64,000 nt of DNA from Neisseria sp. GTDB taxonomy: Bacteria > Pseudomonadota > Gammaproteobacteria > Burkholderiales > Neisseriaceae. The DNA lies in the NCBI RefSeq assembly GCF_030527965.1, contig NZ_JAUMZU010000005.1:53775-117774 (forward strand). Direction: 5' to 3'. The notes below the pieces were generated by a model that did not search any database, was not told the origin of the DNA, and saw nothing but the letters and a program-made list of their open reading frames with translations. The translations under genes were made by a program, and so were the position numbers. Positions 30,990 to 39,976 of the stretch are shown piece after piece (position 1 is the stretch's first letter; every line of letters begins with the position of its first letter).

Positions 30990-31033
30990 AAGCCGGTTTG
31001 GCCGGAAGATTGATAGAAAATTAAGGAACCGAT

Positions 31034-31756
31034 ATGGGCAACAAACTTGAAGGCAAAAACATTCTGATTAGCGGCGCTTCGCAAGGAATCGGAGCCGAGG
31101 TGGCGAAAGCGTTTGCCGCGGAGGGCGCAACCGTGATTTTGGTGGCGCGCCATCAGAAGAAAATGGAAAAAATTTATGATGAAATCGTTGCGGCAGGCGG
31201 GCCGGAGCCGTTTGCCGTATGTTTCGACCTGATGACTGCGGAAGAAAAAGAGTTTGACAATCTGGCTCATACCATTGCGGAAGCAACCGGCAATCGGCTC
31301 GACGGCATTGTGCATTGCGCCAGCTATTTTTATGCGCTCTCGCCTTTGGATTTCCAGACCGTAGCCGAATGGGTCAACCAATACCGCATTAATACGGTTG
31401 CGCCTATGGGTTTGACCCGTGCCTTTTTGCCTTTGTTGAAGGCGTCGTCGGATGCTTCGGTGATTTTTGTCGGCGAAAGTCATGGCGAGAAGCCTCAGGC
31501 CTATTGGGGCGGCTTCGGCGCATCGAAAGCCGCGCTCAATTATCTTTGCCGGGTTGCGGCCGACGAATGGGAGCGTTTCCCTCATCTGCGAGCCAATGTA
31601 TTGGTGCCCGGTGCGGTTAATTCGCCGCAACGGATTAAAACTCACCCGGGCGAATCTTCCGGCGAACGCAAGAATATCGCTGACATCATGCCGGATTTCG
31701 TTTACTGGGCAAGCCACGAAAGCAAGGGCCGTACGGGGGAAGTGGTTTACCTTTAA
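31034..31756 (+). CDS. Short-chain dehydrogenase-fold protein lacking the catalytic Tyr
   Basis: A 240-residue Rossmann-fold protein of the SDR family, closest in pattern to YciK. The cofactor motif ISGASQGIGAEVAKAFA is near residue 13, with the downstream HCASYF (in place of NNAG) and INTVAPMGLTRAFLPLL. The active-site signature is changed: where SDR enzymes have Tyr-x-x-x-Lys, the sequence reads FGASK, so Phe replaces the catalytic Tyr while the Lys stays. A Ser remains at the upstream position (VGESHG). It may be a redox-inactive cofactor-binding protein or use another residue. It starts 44 bases after hpnE. Confidence 0.8.
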   Translation: MGNKLEGKNILISGASQGIGAEVAKAFAAEGATVILVARHQKKMEKIYDEIVAAGGPEPFAVCFDLMTAEEKEFDNLAHTIAEATGNRLDGIVHCASYFYALSPLDFQTVAEWVNQYRINTVAPMGLTRAFLPLLKASSDASVIFVGESHGEKPQAYWGGFGASKAALNYLCRVAADEWERFPHLRANVLVPGAVNSPQRIKTHPGESSGERKNIADIMPDFVYWASHESKGRTGEVVYL

Positions 31757-31770
31757 TGCCTGTCTGAAAA

Positions 31771-31802
31771 AATGCCTGTCTGAATGTTTTCAGACAGGCA
31801 TT
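31771..31802. terminator. DUS hairpin between SDR and MBL-fold genes
   Basis: A direct DUS at 31757-31768 directly follows the SDR stop codon, and a second DUS at 31773 pairs with a reverse copy ending at 31802 across a four-base loop. A TTTTGGTTTT tract follows. The hairpin stands between two convergent genes. Confidence 0.8.
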
Positions 31803-31808
31803 TTGGTT

Positions 31809-32870
31809 TTAAGGCTTGGCAAACCAATCTTCCGTTGCTGTATCTGTGTCGAATATTTGCCCTTGCAGCGGTGTTAACGGATTGAGCCCGAGTTTGCGGG
31901 CAAGCGGAATGCTACGTAATACGGGTTCGTTCCACGAGTGCAAAGCCAGCGGGTAGGCACCCCAATGAATCGGCATAAACCGCTTGGGCTTGAATTTGGC
32001 GGCCACTTCCACCGTTTGTTCGGGGAACATATGATTATCCGGCCAGCGCTCGTTGTATTGGCCGTTTTCGACAAAGGCAATGTCGACCGGGCTGAAACGG
32101 GCGGCAATGGCGTCGAAATGTTTGCCGTAGGAAGAATCGGCGCTGTAATAAAAACGCTCTTGGTCGTGCTCGATAACGAAGCCCGACCACAGGGTTTTAT
32201 GGCGGTCGTTTAGGCCGCGGCCGGAATCATGGCGTGCGGGAACGGCAGTGTAGATGATGCCGTTGCGCTCGGTGCTTTGCCACCAGTCAAGCTCGGTAAT
32301 GCGCGAACGGGGCACGCCCCATTTTTCCAGCAACACGCCCAAGCCGAGGGATACGATGAAATGATTGTTTTTTGCAGCCAGATATTTGACGGTCGATTTT
32401 TCCAAATGATCATAGTGATTATGCGAAATAAGCACCGCATCTAACGGCGGCAGCTCGTTAAGGCCGGCAGGCGGCGCTTGGAAGCGGCGCATCATAATGG
32501 GCACGGGCGAAGCGTATTTACCGAAAACGGGATCGGTGATAACGGTTTGATTGCCGATGCGCATGAGTAAAGTGGAATGGCCGAACCAGATAAAACGGCT
32601 TTTTGCGCCGGCGGCCAAAAAAGCCGACCAATCGGGTTTAACCATAGGCAAAGTTTCAGGCGGGCGGGTGGAGGCTTTGTCTGTCAGCATGCGCCACATG
32701 GCACTGGCTACATCTTTTACCGGACGCTGCGGCTCGGGATTGTAAAACAAACCGGTTTGGGGATTGTAATGGTCGCTGGTCGGGTAGGCGGGATAGGTGT
32801 CTGGCATAAGGAAATAGGCAAGGGCGGATGTGATAAATAGGCTGGCGATGAGCTTTTTGGCGTGTTTCAT
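31809..32870 (-). CDS. MBL-fold metal-dependent hydrolase (NAPE-PLD/RomA-like)
   Basis: A 353-residue metallo-beta-lactamase-fold protein with one N-terminal hydrophobic segment (KKLIASLFITSALAYFLMP) that acts as a signal peptide or anchor. Metal ligands are seen in LISHNHYDHL (HxHxDH, near residue 155), with FGHSTLLMRIGNQTVITDPVFG before it, YYSADSSYG later, and a final His in MPIHWGAYPLALH. This pattern is that of the NAPE-PLD/RomA-like subgroup; the substrate is not known. I chose ATG 32870. The open frame continues to 33050, but that extension is the translation of a DUS hairpin. Confidence 0.85.
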   Translation of the reverse strand: MKHAKKLIASLFITSALAYFLMPDTYPAYPTSDHYNPQTGLFYNPEPQRPVKDVASAMWRMLTDKASTRPPETLPMVKPDWSAFLAAGAKSRFIWFGHSTLLMRIGNQTVITDPVFGKYASPVPIMMRRFQAPPAGLNELPPLDAVLISHNHYDHLEKSTVKYLAAKNNHFIVSLGLGVLLEKWGVPRSRITELDWWQSTERNGIIYTAVPARHDSGRGLNDRHKTLWSGFVIEHDQERFYYSADSSYGKHFDAIAARFSPVDIAFVENGQYNERWPDNHMFPEQTVEVAAKFKPKRFMPIHWGAYPLALHSWNEPVLRSIPLARKLGLNPLTPLQGQIFDTDTATEDWFAKP

Positions 32871-32941
32871 GAAGGGCTTGGAATGACGATTGCCGGTGGA
32901 TTTTACAGGTAAATGAGATGGGTCGGCTATTGCTTGGCAAG

Positions 32942-32976
32942 AAATGCCTGTCTGAAATGGTTTCAGACAGGCATTT
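32942..32976. terminator. DUS hairpin between eda and the MBL-fold gene
   Basis: Inverted DUS copies with AAAT/ATTT outer ends and a three-base loop. It lies 22 bases after the eda stop on the minus strand, and so probably ends the eda message before the next minus-strand gene. Confidence 0.78.
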
Positions 32977-32998
32977 GTGTACTCGGGCTGCGTCTGCT

Positions 32999-33622
32999 TT
33001 ATTTGCGCAAGGCGGAGGCTTCTTTTGCCAGTTGAGTGATGGTTGCCCAATCTTTGGCAGCCACGGCAGCTTTAGGTGTCAGCCAAGAGCCGCCGACACA
33101 CAATACGTTGGGTAGTTTCAGATATTCCGGTGCGGTTTCGAGGCTGATGCCGCCTGTCGGACAGAATTTCACTTGCGGAAACGGGCCGTTTAGCGCTTTG
33201 AGCATTTCGCGCCCGCCAACCACTTCGGCGGGAAAGAGTTTCAGGGTGTCGATGCCATGCTCCAGCGCCAGCATTAATTCACCCGGGGTGGCCACGCCGG
33301 GGATAACGGTGATGTCGCTTTGCTCGGCGGCTTTGGCAAAATGGCTGTTTAGCCCCGGGCTGATGGCGAATACCGCGCCCGCATCGGCTACGGCTTTAAG
33401 CTGTTCGCTGTTGATGACCGTACCCGCACCAACAATGGCGCCGGGCACTTCTTTTTTAATCAATCTGATGGCATCAATGCCGACAGGTGTGCGCAAAGTG
33501 ATTTCCAAAGTGGGGATGCCGCCGGCCACAAGGGCGTGTGCTAAATCGACGGCGGTAGACAAATCTTCAATCGCCATCACCGGCACAACGGCACCGGCAC
33601 TCAGAATTTCGCGTGCGTTCAT
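32999..33622 (-). CDS. eda: 2-dehydro-3-deoxyphosphogluconate aldolase
   Basis: Cleaves KDPG to pyruvate and glyceraldehyde-3-phosphate, the last step of the Entner-Doudoroff pathway. It is a 207-residue TIM barrel. Glu of TLEITLRTP (near residue 43) and the Schiff-base Lys of DTLKLFPAEVVGG (near 131) are present, as is the phosphate-binding CPTGGI. Two HexR-like palindromes lie 29 and 56 bases upstream of the start, so the gene is probably controlled by the HexR encoded later in the window. edd is separated from it by a small lipoprotein gene. Confidence 0.95.
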   Translation of the reverse strand: MNAREILSAGAVVPVMAIEDLSTAVDLAHALVAGGIPTLEITLRTPVGIDAIRLIKKEVPGAIVGAGTVINSEQLKAVADAGAVFAISPGLNSHFAKAAEQSDITVIPGVATPGELMLALEHGIDTLKLFPAEVVGGREMLKALNGPFPQVKFCPTGGISLETAPEYLKLPNVLCVGGSWLTPKAAVAAKDWATITQLAKEASALRK

Positions 33623-33650
33623 AGTTCAGTTTCCTTCGATGGGTACAAAG

Positions 33651-33692
33651 TGTAATTTTAATACAAATATAAACCGATGTAATTTAATTTGA
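33651..33692 (-). promoter_or_regulatory. Two HexR-box-like palindromes upstream of eda
   Basis: TGTAATTTTAATACA (33651-33665) and TGTAATTTAATTTGA (33678-33692) each match the gammaproteobacterial HexR consensus TGTAATTAAATTACA, as I recall it, at 12 of 15 positions. They flank a TATATT on the minus strand that could be the -10 of eda, so a bound repressor would block it. The sites are visible; assignment to HexR is inference supported by the related sites at edd/zwf and pgi. Confidence 0.6.
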
Positions 33693-33804
33693 ATCAAGAC
33701 AAATCAGATTTAAGATTTTGATTCCATCGGCCATGTAGCTTAGGCTGGTATTTTTAGGGTTCAAGCTATTAAATGGGATTGGGTCGAATCAACAACGGTT
33801 TTTC

Positions 33805-34143
33805 CTATGGCTTAAAAGACACCCCGAAATCTGTTTCGTTTTTGGCGTCTTGACGCAGCGTAACATCATAAGCATGGATTTTGCCGCATGCCTGTACCGT
33901 CCATGTTTCGGTTACATATAACAGCCCGTTAGGTCGGCTGGCGCCATTGATAACGGCATTGACCGAGTTGATTTTGCGGCACTGAAAAGCCAGGTTTTCG
34001 TTGCGTTTGATGGCTGCGAAGACATCGTTGCGTAAAATATTGTCGTTGTTGTAAGAGGCACTCTCGCCAGTAAATTGAGTGTTACTCAAGCTGGCGCAGG
34101 CGGAAAGTATTACAACGGGAATAAGCAAGAAGGCTGTTTTCAT
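33805..34143 (-). CDS. Small predicted lipoprotein
   Basis: A 112-residue protein with signal peptide and lipobox ILSAC, so the mature chain starts at Cys16. The mature domain has a Cys pair (FQCRKINSV and VQACGKIH) and ends TDFGVSFKP; I do not recognise the family. It lies between eda and edd on the same strand, about 150-180 bases from each, with no obvious link to sugar metabolism. ATG 34143 is the only reasonable start. Confidence 0.7.
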   Translation of the reverse strand: MKTAFLLIPVVILSACASLSNTQFTGESASYNNDNILRNDVFAAIKRNENLAFQCRKINSVNAVINGASRPNGLLYVTETWTVQACGKIHAYDVTLRQDAKNETDFGVSFKP

Positions 34144-34261
34144 CGGTCTGTTCTTTATCGAATGAGAAAATGGAGATCAGATTATCGCACTGTATTGCAA
34201 CTCGGAACAAAACTATTGATAATCAAAATATTAACTTAGACGAAGAAAGTGCATGTATATT

Positions 34262-34300
34262 GGCAAAGCCTGTCTGAATCGTTTTCAGACAGGCTTTGCC
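34262..34300 (-). terminator. DUS hairpin after edd
   Basis: A perfect 17-bp stem: GGCAAAGCC plus DUS and its mirror image, with a five-base loop. It starts 20 bases beyond the edd stop in the direction of edd transcription. Confidence 0.8.
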
Positions 34301-34319
34301 GGCCAGCTATCTGTTAGCC

Positions 34320-36149
34320 TTAGGCAAAATCACCGCCGAAGCTCATGGCGCCGGTTTCCGCGCTGCTGGAGATGCTGCGGAAGCCTGCAAACAGTTCGCG
34401 ACCGATGCCGTGGGTATTTTTACTTAAATCGGGCTCGGGGATTTCGCGTGCCGCCCATTCTTTCTCGTCAACAAGGGCGTTTAATTCGCCGGTAAACGAA
34501 TCGAAACGAATCATATCGCCGGTGCGGATTTTGCCGATACCGCCGCCGAGCAGGGCTTCGGGACTCATGTGGATGGAAGCGGGCACTTTACCCGATGCAC
34601 CCGACATCCGGCCGTCGGTAACCAGCGCAACTTTAAACCCTCTGTCTTGCAAAATACCCAAAGGCGGGGTCAGTTTGTGCAGCTCCGGCATGCCGTTGGC
34701 ACGCGGGCCTTGGAAGCGAACCACGCAGATAAAATCGCGTTCCAATTCGCCGCGGTCAAAAGCGGCCAATACTTCTTTTTGATCGTTGAACACAATCGCA
34801 GGCGCTTCGATAACACGGAATTCATCGTTTACGGCAGATACTTTAATCACGCCGCGGCCGATATTGCCTTTCATCAGGCGCAAACCGCCGTCGGGAGAGA
34901 AGGGGCGCGAGAAGGGGCGCAGAATATCTTCGTCGCGGCTTTCGGCCACTGCATCGTGCCATTCGAGTTTGCCGTCGATTAAGAAGGGCTCTTTCGTATA
35001 CGCTTCCATGCCGCGGCCGACTACGGTGTCAACATCGTCGTGCAGCAAACCGTTGTTGCGCAGTTCGCGGATAACGAATGGCAGTCCGCCGATGGCGGCG
35101 AAATGGTTAACGTCGGCCTGGCCGTTCGGATAAACGCGGATAAGCAGAGGAATGATGGAAGAAATTTCGTCGAAATCATCCCATGTCAGAATCACGCCGG
35201 CGGCACGAGCCATGGCAACCAAGTGCATGGTGTGGTTGGTTGAACCGCCGGTTGCCATCAAGCCGATAATGGCATTGATAAAAGATTTTTCACTCAGCAT
35301 CTCGCCAATGGGCTTGGCGGTTTTGTTTTTAATGCCTTCCGCCAGATGTGCCGCCGCATAACGGGTCATCGCTTCGCGCATGGGTGTGTATGGGTTGAAA
35401 AACGCAGCGGCAGGTAAGTGTACGCCCATCAGCTCCATCATCATTTGATTGGAGTTGGCCGTGCCGTAGAATGTGCAAGTACCAGGGCTGTGATAAGAGC
35501 CCATTTCGCTTTCCAACAAGGCTTCGCGGCCAACTTTACCTTCGGCGAAAAGCTGGCGGGTTTTCGCTTTTTCTTTATTGCCGATACCGCTGGTCATCGG
35601 GCCGGCCGGCACAAAAATACCGGGGATGTGGCCGCAGCTCAAAGCACCGATTACGAGCCCCGGAACGATTTTGTCGCACACGCCGAAGAAGAGTGCGCCG
35701 TCAAACATTTGATGCGAAAGGCCGACGGCCGTGCTCATGGCAATCACGTCGCGCGAAAACAGTGATAATTCCATGCCTTCGTAACCTTGGGTGATGCCGT
35801 CGCACATGGCGGGTGTGCCGCCGGCTACTTGAGCGGTGGCGCCGTGTTTGTGCGCTTCGTCTTTTATCCAAGCCGGAAATTCGGCAAAAGGCTGGTGGGC
35901 GGACACCATATCGTTATAGGCAGTAATCATGCCTAAGTTAGGTACGGTGGGCTGAAGCATTTCGATTTTGATGGTTTTGGGCATGGAGGCGTAACCGTGC
36001 GCCAGATTGGAGCAGCCTAATTGGTCGCGTTCAACTCGGCCTTGTTGCACGAAAGAGCGAGTGCGTTTAAGGTAGGCTTCGCGCGTAGGGCGACTTCGTT
36101 CGATTATGCGGTCGGTAATGGCTTTTAAGGTTGGATTTAAGGTAGTCAT
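34320..36149 (-). CDS. edd: Phosphogluconate dehydratase
   Basis: Dehydrates 6-phosphogluconate to KDPG using an iron-sulfur cluster. It has 609 residues, normal for the family. Signature regions are GTPAMCDGITQGYEGMELSLFSRDVIAMSTAVGLSHQMFDGALFFGVCDKIVPGL, which contains two cluster cysteines, then GTCTFYGTANSNQMMMELMG with another Cys, and VTDGRMSGASGKVPASIHMSPEA near the C-terminus. It is transcribed divergently from zwf across a 399-base region with two HexR-like sites. Confidence 0.95.
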   Translation of the reverse strand: MTTLNPTLKAITDRIIERSRPTREAYLKRTRSFVQQGRVERDQLGCSNLAHGYASMPKTIKIEMLQPTVPNLGMITAYNDMVSAHQPFAEFPAWIKDEAHKHGATAQVAGGTPAMCDGITQGYEGMELSLFSRDVIAMSTAVGLSHQMFDGALFFGVCDKIVPGLVIGALSCGHIPGIFVPAGPMTSGIGNKEKAKTRQLFAEGKVGREALLESEMGSYHSPGTCTFYGTANSNQMMMELMGVHLPAAAFFNPYTPMREAMTRYAAAHLAEGIKNKTAKPIGEMLSEKSFINAIIGLMATGGSTNHTMHLVAMARAAGVILTWDDFDEISSIIPLLIRVYPNGQADVNHFAAIGGLPFVIRELRNNGLLHDDVDTVVGRGMEAYTKEPFLIDGKLEWHDAVAESRDEDILRPFSRPFSPDGGLRLMKGNIGRGVIKVSAVNDEFRVIEAPAIVFNDQKEVLAAFDRGELERDFICVVRFQGPRANGMPELHKLTPPLGILQDRGFKVALVTDGRMSGASGKVPASIHMSPEALLGGGIGKIRTGDMIRFDSFTGELNALVDEKEWAAREIPEPDLSKNTHGIGRELFAGFRSISSSAETGAMSFGGDFA

Positions 36150-36548
36150 AAGTTGTCTTTCTTGAAGTTCGTGCTCTGAAACGTTTGCATTTGGTATTTA
36201 TAAGGTATTTTATATCGTAGTTTAGTTACAAACTTATTCATCCTGGTACTTTGCTGCTAGGTTGTAATTTTCTAACATAATACCACTTTAATCTAAGAAA
36301 GTATTTACTTAGGTCAAACTTTTACGCACATGAAACCATAGACAAAAGGTGTAACGGCGTGTAGGATTGCTACGAACATGTAGATGGTATTTCAAAAGGC
36401 ATTTGCTAATGTGTATTTTATATGAAAACTAAGTTTTTTGTGATTCGCAAAGGTGTGTTTTGAAATACAATTTCTTCGAATTTGAAATTTAACCACAATT
36501 ATTAATAAGGGCAATCGCCCCCATTTGAATATTTTAAGGAAAAACATA
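36150..36548. promoter_or_regulatory. Divergent edd/zwf control region with two HexR-like boxes
   Basis: About 400 AT-rich bases without a gene. CGTAGTTTAGTTACA (36216-36230) and TGTAATTTTCTAACA (36263-36277) each match the recalled HexR consensus at 11 of 15 positions. They are 67 and 114 bases upstream of the edd start, nearer to edd than to zwf. A weaker palindrome-like stretch (TGTTTTGAAATACA, 36456-36469) lies closer to zwf. The site calls are inference from the pattern and from the presence of hexR in the cluster. Confidence 0.5.
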
Positions 36549-37988
36549 ATGATGAATACGCAAACAAATTTTGATTTGGTATTGTTCGGTGCAACCGGCG
36601 ATTTGGCGATGCGTAAACTTTTGCCCTGTCTTTACCAAGCTCATGCGGCCGGTCTGTTGAATCCGGAAGGCCGTATTTTGGGCGTCAGCCGCAGTAAGCT
36701 TGATACGGCGGAATTTCTGAAAAAAGTGGAGAGTGATTCTAAAATCCATATCAAACAGAATTTTACCGAAGCATTATGGGATTCCTTCGTTAAGCGCATC
36801 CAATATTTAACGGTAGACGTAACTCAAAAAGCCGATTTCGATGAATTGGCTAAATTGGTGAAAGCACGCCAAAATACAGAAAACGTTATCGTTTACCTTT
36901 CTACCGCGCCCACTTTCTTTGCGCAGGCTTGTGAAAATCTGGCGGATGTCGGTTTGAACGGTGAGAATGTACGCATCGTGTTAGAAAAACCGTTGGGCAC
37001 CGATTTGAAATCCTCTCAGGAAATCAACGCGGATGTGGCCAAATATTTCAAAGAGTCGCAGGTTTACCGTATCGACCACTATTTAGGCAAAGAAAGCTTG
37101 CAAAACCTGATTCCTTTGCGTTTTGGCAATGTCTTTTTTGAGCCTGTATGGAACAACCGCTTTGTGAAAAGCGTTCAGATTACCATTGCCGAGCAACTGG
37201 GCGTGGAAGAGCGCGGAGAGTTTTACGATGCTACCGGCGCCTTGCGCGACATGGTGCAAAACCATATTATTCAAATGCTTTGCTTTACCGCGATGGAGCG
37301 CCCGAAAACCTTGGCGGGAGACGACGTACGCGATGAGAAAATGAAAGTGCTTAAAGCGCTTAAGCCGTTTACGTCGGCCGACGTGGATGCCAATGTGGTG
37401 CGTGCGCAATATACGGCAACCGAGAGTCAGCCCGGTTATCTGCAAGAGCATAATGTGCCCGCTGGCAGCCGTACCGAAACTTATGTGGCTATCAAAGCGG
37501 AAATTGATAACGAGCGCTGGAAAGGCGTGCCTTTTTATCTGCGAACCGGCAAACGGATGGCCGGCAAAACCGCTGAAATCGTGTTGAACTTCCGTGAAGA
37601 TACGGCCGGTTTGTTTCCAAACACGCCGAACCGTTTGGTTATCAGTTTGCAGCCGCAGGAAACGGTTAGCGCGCGCGTATTCATGAAACAGCCGGGGAAT
37701 GGTATGAACGTGGTGGCTGCGGAAATGAGTATTGATTTGGCGAAAGAAATCGAAGGCCGTCGTGCAGAGGCTTATGAATTGTTATTGCGCGAAGTGATTG
37801 ACGGTCGGGTCAACCTGTTTAACCGTCGGGATGAATTGGAGGCGGCTTGGGAATGGGTGATGCCGATTATGGAGAACTGGGCGCAAAGCGCGATTCCGCC
37901 GCATGGCTATGCCGCATCCAGCTGGGGGCCTAAGGAAGCGCAGGCATTGCTGGCAAAAGACGGTAATGCGTGGCTGGAAGACCAATAA
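36549..37988 (+). CDS. zwf: Glucose-6-phosphate 1-dehydrogenase
   Basis: Oxidises glucose-6-phosphate to 6-phosphogluconolactone with NADP+, the entry step of the Entner-Doudoroff and pentose phosphate routes. It has about 479 residues. The N-terminal coenzyme motif LVLFGATGDLAMRKLLPCLY and the active-site YRIDHYLGKESLQNL (near residue 170) are present, with FYLRTGKRMAGKTAEIVL later. I chose ATG 36549 because AAGGAAAA sits 8-12 bases upstream; an ATG follows immediately at 36552, and a TTG at 36525 is too far upstream. Confidence 0.95.
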   Translation: MMNTQTNFDLVLFGATGDLAMRKLLPCLYQAHAAGLLNPEGRILGVSRSKLDTAEFLKKVESDSKIHIKQNFTEALWDSFVKRIQYLTVDVTQKADFDELAKLVKARQNTENVIVYLSTAPTFFAQACENLADVGLNGENVRIVLEKPLGTDLKSSQEINADVAKYFKESQVYRIDHYLGKESLQNLIPLRFGNVFFEPVWNNRFVKSVQITIAEQLGVEERGEFYDATGALRDMVQNHIIQMLCFTAMERPKTLAGDDVRDEKMKVLKALKPFTSADVDANVVRAQYTATESQPGYLQEHNVPAGSRTETYVAIKAEIDNERWKGVPFYLRTGKRMAGKTAEIVLNFREDTAGLFPNTPNRLVISLQPQETVSARVFMKQPGNGMNVVAAEMSIDLAKEIEGRRAEAYELLLREVIDGRVNLFNRRDELEAAWEWVMPIMENWAQSAIPPHGYAASSWGPKEAQALLAKDGNAWLEDQ

Positions 37989-38093
37989 GCGTTTTTCCAA
38001 AAAGAACTACCGGTTTTCAGACAGGCATTAACGGTTGGGTTTCTATGCCTGTCTGAAAACAACAGAAGAATATTTAAACAAGAGAGAACTGTG

Positions 38094-38795
38094 ATGACTT
38101 ACCAATTCCATGAGCATGCCGATGCCGCCGTTGCGGCGCAGGCACAGGCCGAAGCTGTTGCTGAGGCATTGAAAAATGCGTTGGCGCAAAAAGGCAGTGC
38201 GGTCTTGGCCGTATCCGGCGGTAAATCGCCGATTGCTTTTTTTGAAGCTTTATCGAAAATCAATCTGGATTGGGCCAATGTGGGTGTGACATTGGTAGAC
38301 GAGCGTATCGTGCCGACCGATCATGCAGACAGCAATACCGGCTTGGTGCGTGAATATCTGCTGAAAAACCAAGCGGCCTCGGCAACATGGATTCCGATGG
38401 TTGAGGCCGGTGTGGATGAAACGGCGCTGGTAGACAGTGAACGTGCCGTGGCTTTTGCTTTGCAGCATTTCCGCCAGCCCGATGTGCTGGTGCTGGGCAT
38501 GGGCGGCGACGGGCACACTGCTTCTCTGTTTCCGCAAGCGCCTCAGCTTGATAAAGGGTTGGATCCTGCCAATAGCGTTCCCTTGTTGCATACCACGCCG
38601 GTTACCGCGCCGCATGAGCGTATTTCTATGACGCTGGCCGCGATTGAAAAAACGCCGGTCGTGTTATTGGCGATAGCCGGAGCCGATAAAAAAGCCGTGT
38701 TTGATCAAGCGGCTGTTGCGGCAAATAAAGCGTTTCCGGTAAGTTTTGTTCTCAATTCAGAAAAGGTTGTCTGTCATGTCCACTACACCCGCTAA
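38094..38795 (+). CDS. pgl: 6-phosphogluconolactonase
   Basis: Hydrolyses 6-phosphogluconolactone. It has 233 residues and belongs to the DevB/Pgl family related to glucosamine-6-phosphate isomerase: [35 protein letters not shown], and [18 protein letters not shown] near residue 140. I use ATG 38094, with AAGAGAGAA upstream; a GTG directly before it is possible. The 3' end overlaps glk by 20 bases. Two DUS copies in opposite orientation lie between zwf and pgl. Confidence 0.93.
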   Translation: MTYQFHEHADAAVAAQAQAEAVAEALKNALAQKGSAVLAVSGGKSPIAFFEALSKINLDWANVGVTLVDERIVPTDHADSNTGLVREYLLKNQAASATWIPMVEAGVDETALVDSERAVAFALQHFRQPDVLVLGMGGDGHTASLFPQAPQLDKGLDPANSVPLLHTTPVTAPHERISMTLAAIEKTPVVLLAIAGADKKAVFDQAAVAANKAFPVSFVLNSEKVVCHVHYTR

Positions 38796-39795
38796 AAATA
38801 AAGAAACACCGAAGGCCAACGCGCTGTGGCCTCGTTTGGTTGCCGATATCGGCGGAACCAACGCACGTTTTGCTTTGGAAACGGCGCCGCAGAAAATCGA
38901 ACAGGTGGAAGTGCTACCGTGTAACGATTATGATACGGTGGTTGATGCCATCAAAGAATATCTGCACCGCGTCGGTAATCCGCCCATCAAGCATGCTGCC
39001 ATTGCCATTGCCAATCCCATTGTGGGCGATTGGGTGCAGATGACCAATCACCATTGGGCGTTTTCCATCGAAACCACGCGCCAGTCGTTGGGGTTTGATA
39101 CCCTGATTTTGCTGAACGACTTCACTGCACAAGCACTGGCTATTACGCAGATGAATGAGAAAGATTTAGTTCAGGTGGGCGGCATGCAGCCGGTTGAAAA
39201 TGCGCCTAAGGCAGTACTCGGCCCGGGCACCGGTTTGGGTGTGAGCGGGCTGATTCCCGACGGTCGTGGCGGCTATACCGCGCTGGCGGGAGAGGGCGGC
39301 CATGTGAGCTTTGCGCCGTTTGACGATGCTGAAATCATTATCTGGCAATACGCCAAGAAAAAATACGGACACGTTTCGGCCGAGCGTTTTCTGAGCGGCT
39401 CCGGCTTAACCTTGATTTATGAAGCTCTGGCTGTAAAGGAAGGCATGAAACCGCAAAAACTCACACCGGCGGAAATCAGCGAGCGTGCCTTGAGCGGTTC
39501 GTCGCCTTTATGTCGGTTGACATTGGATATTTTCTGCGCCATGTTGGGAACCGTGTCGTCTAATCTGGCTTTGACATTGGGTGCGCGCGGCGGTGTTTAT
39601 CTGTGCGGCGGCATTATCCCGCGCTTTATCAACTATTTTAAATATTCTTCTTTCCGCAACCGTTTTGAAAACAAAGGCCGTTTCGACGCTTATCTGGCAG
39701 CGATTCCGGTTTTTATCGTGCTGGCGGAGTATCCGGGCATTTCGGGCGCCGCTGTGGCGTTGGATAATGAATTGGCGGCCAAAGGCATACGCTGA
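38776..39795 (+). CDS. glk: Glucokinase
   Basis: Phosphorylates glucose with ATP. It has 339 residues. The ATP-site motif [15 protein letters not shown] is near residue 20, the sugar-binding [11 protein letters not shown] near 115 and [13 protein letters not shown] near 150, then the substrate Glu and His in [12 protein letters not shown]. The C-terminal [11 protein letters not shown] is the adenosine motif. I chose ATG 38776 inside the end of pgl; an open frame ten codons longer overlaps pgl more and lacks a better ribosome site. The overlap suggests coupling to pgl. Confidence 0.93.
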   Translation: MSTTPAKNKETPKANALWPRLVADIGGTNARFALETAPQKIEQVEVLPCNDYDTVVDAIKEYLHRVGNPPIKHAAIAIANPIVGDWVQMTNHHWAFSIETTRQSLGFDTLILLNDFTAQALAITQMNEKDLVQVGGMQPVENAPKAVLGPGTGLGVSGLIPDGRGGYTALAGEGGHVSFAPFDDAEIIIWQYAKKKYGHVSAERFLSGSGLTLIYEALAVKEGMKPQKLTPAEISERALSGSSPLCRLTLDIFCAMLGTVSSNLALTLGARGGVYLCGGIIPRFINYFKYSSFRNRFENKGRFDAYLAAIPVFIVLAEYPGISGAAVALDNELAAKGIR

Positions 39796-39976
39796 TTTTT
39801 TCCGGCATCCGTTAAGCCGCGGGGTCTTCGGACGCCGGAAAGTAAAACGGTTAGAGGTGCTTCAGACAGGCATCTGATTTAACTCTTAACCGTTGTAAAA
39901 TAATAAAGAATGCCTGTCTGAAAACAGAGTTGGAACGCTTCCTGAATAAAAAATCCAAGTATAAGGAACGAGATAA

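Noticed and set aside
32871..33050. N-terminal extension of the MBL-fold protein
   Set aside because: The extra residues are a translated DUS hairpin (NACLKPFQTGIS); the hydrophobic leader begins at ATG 32870.
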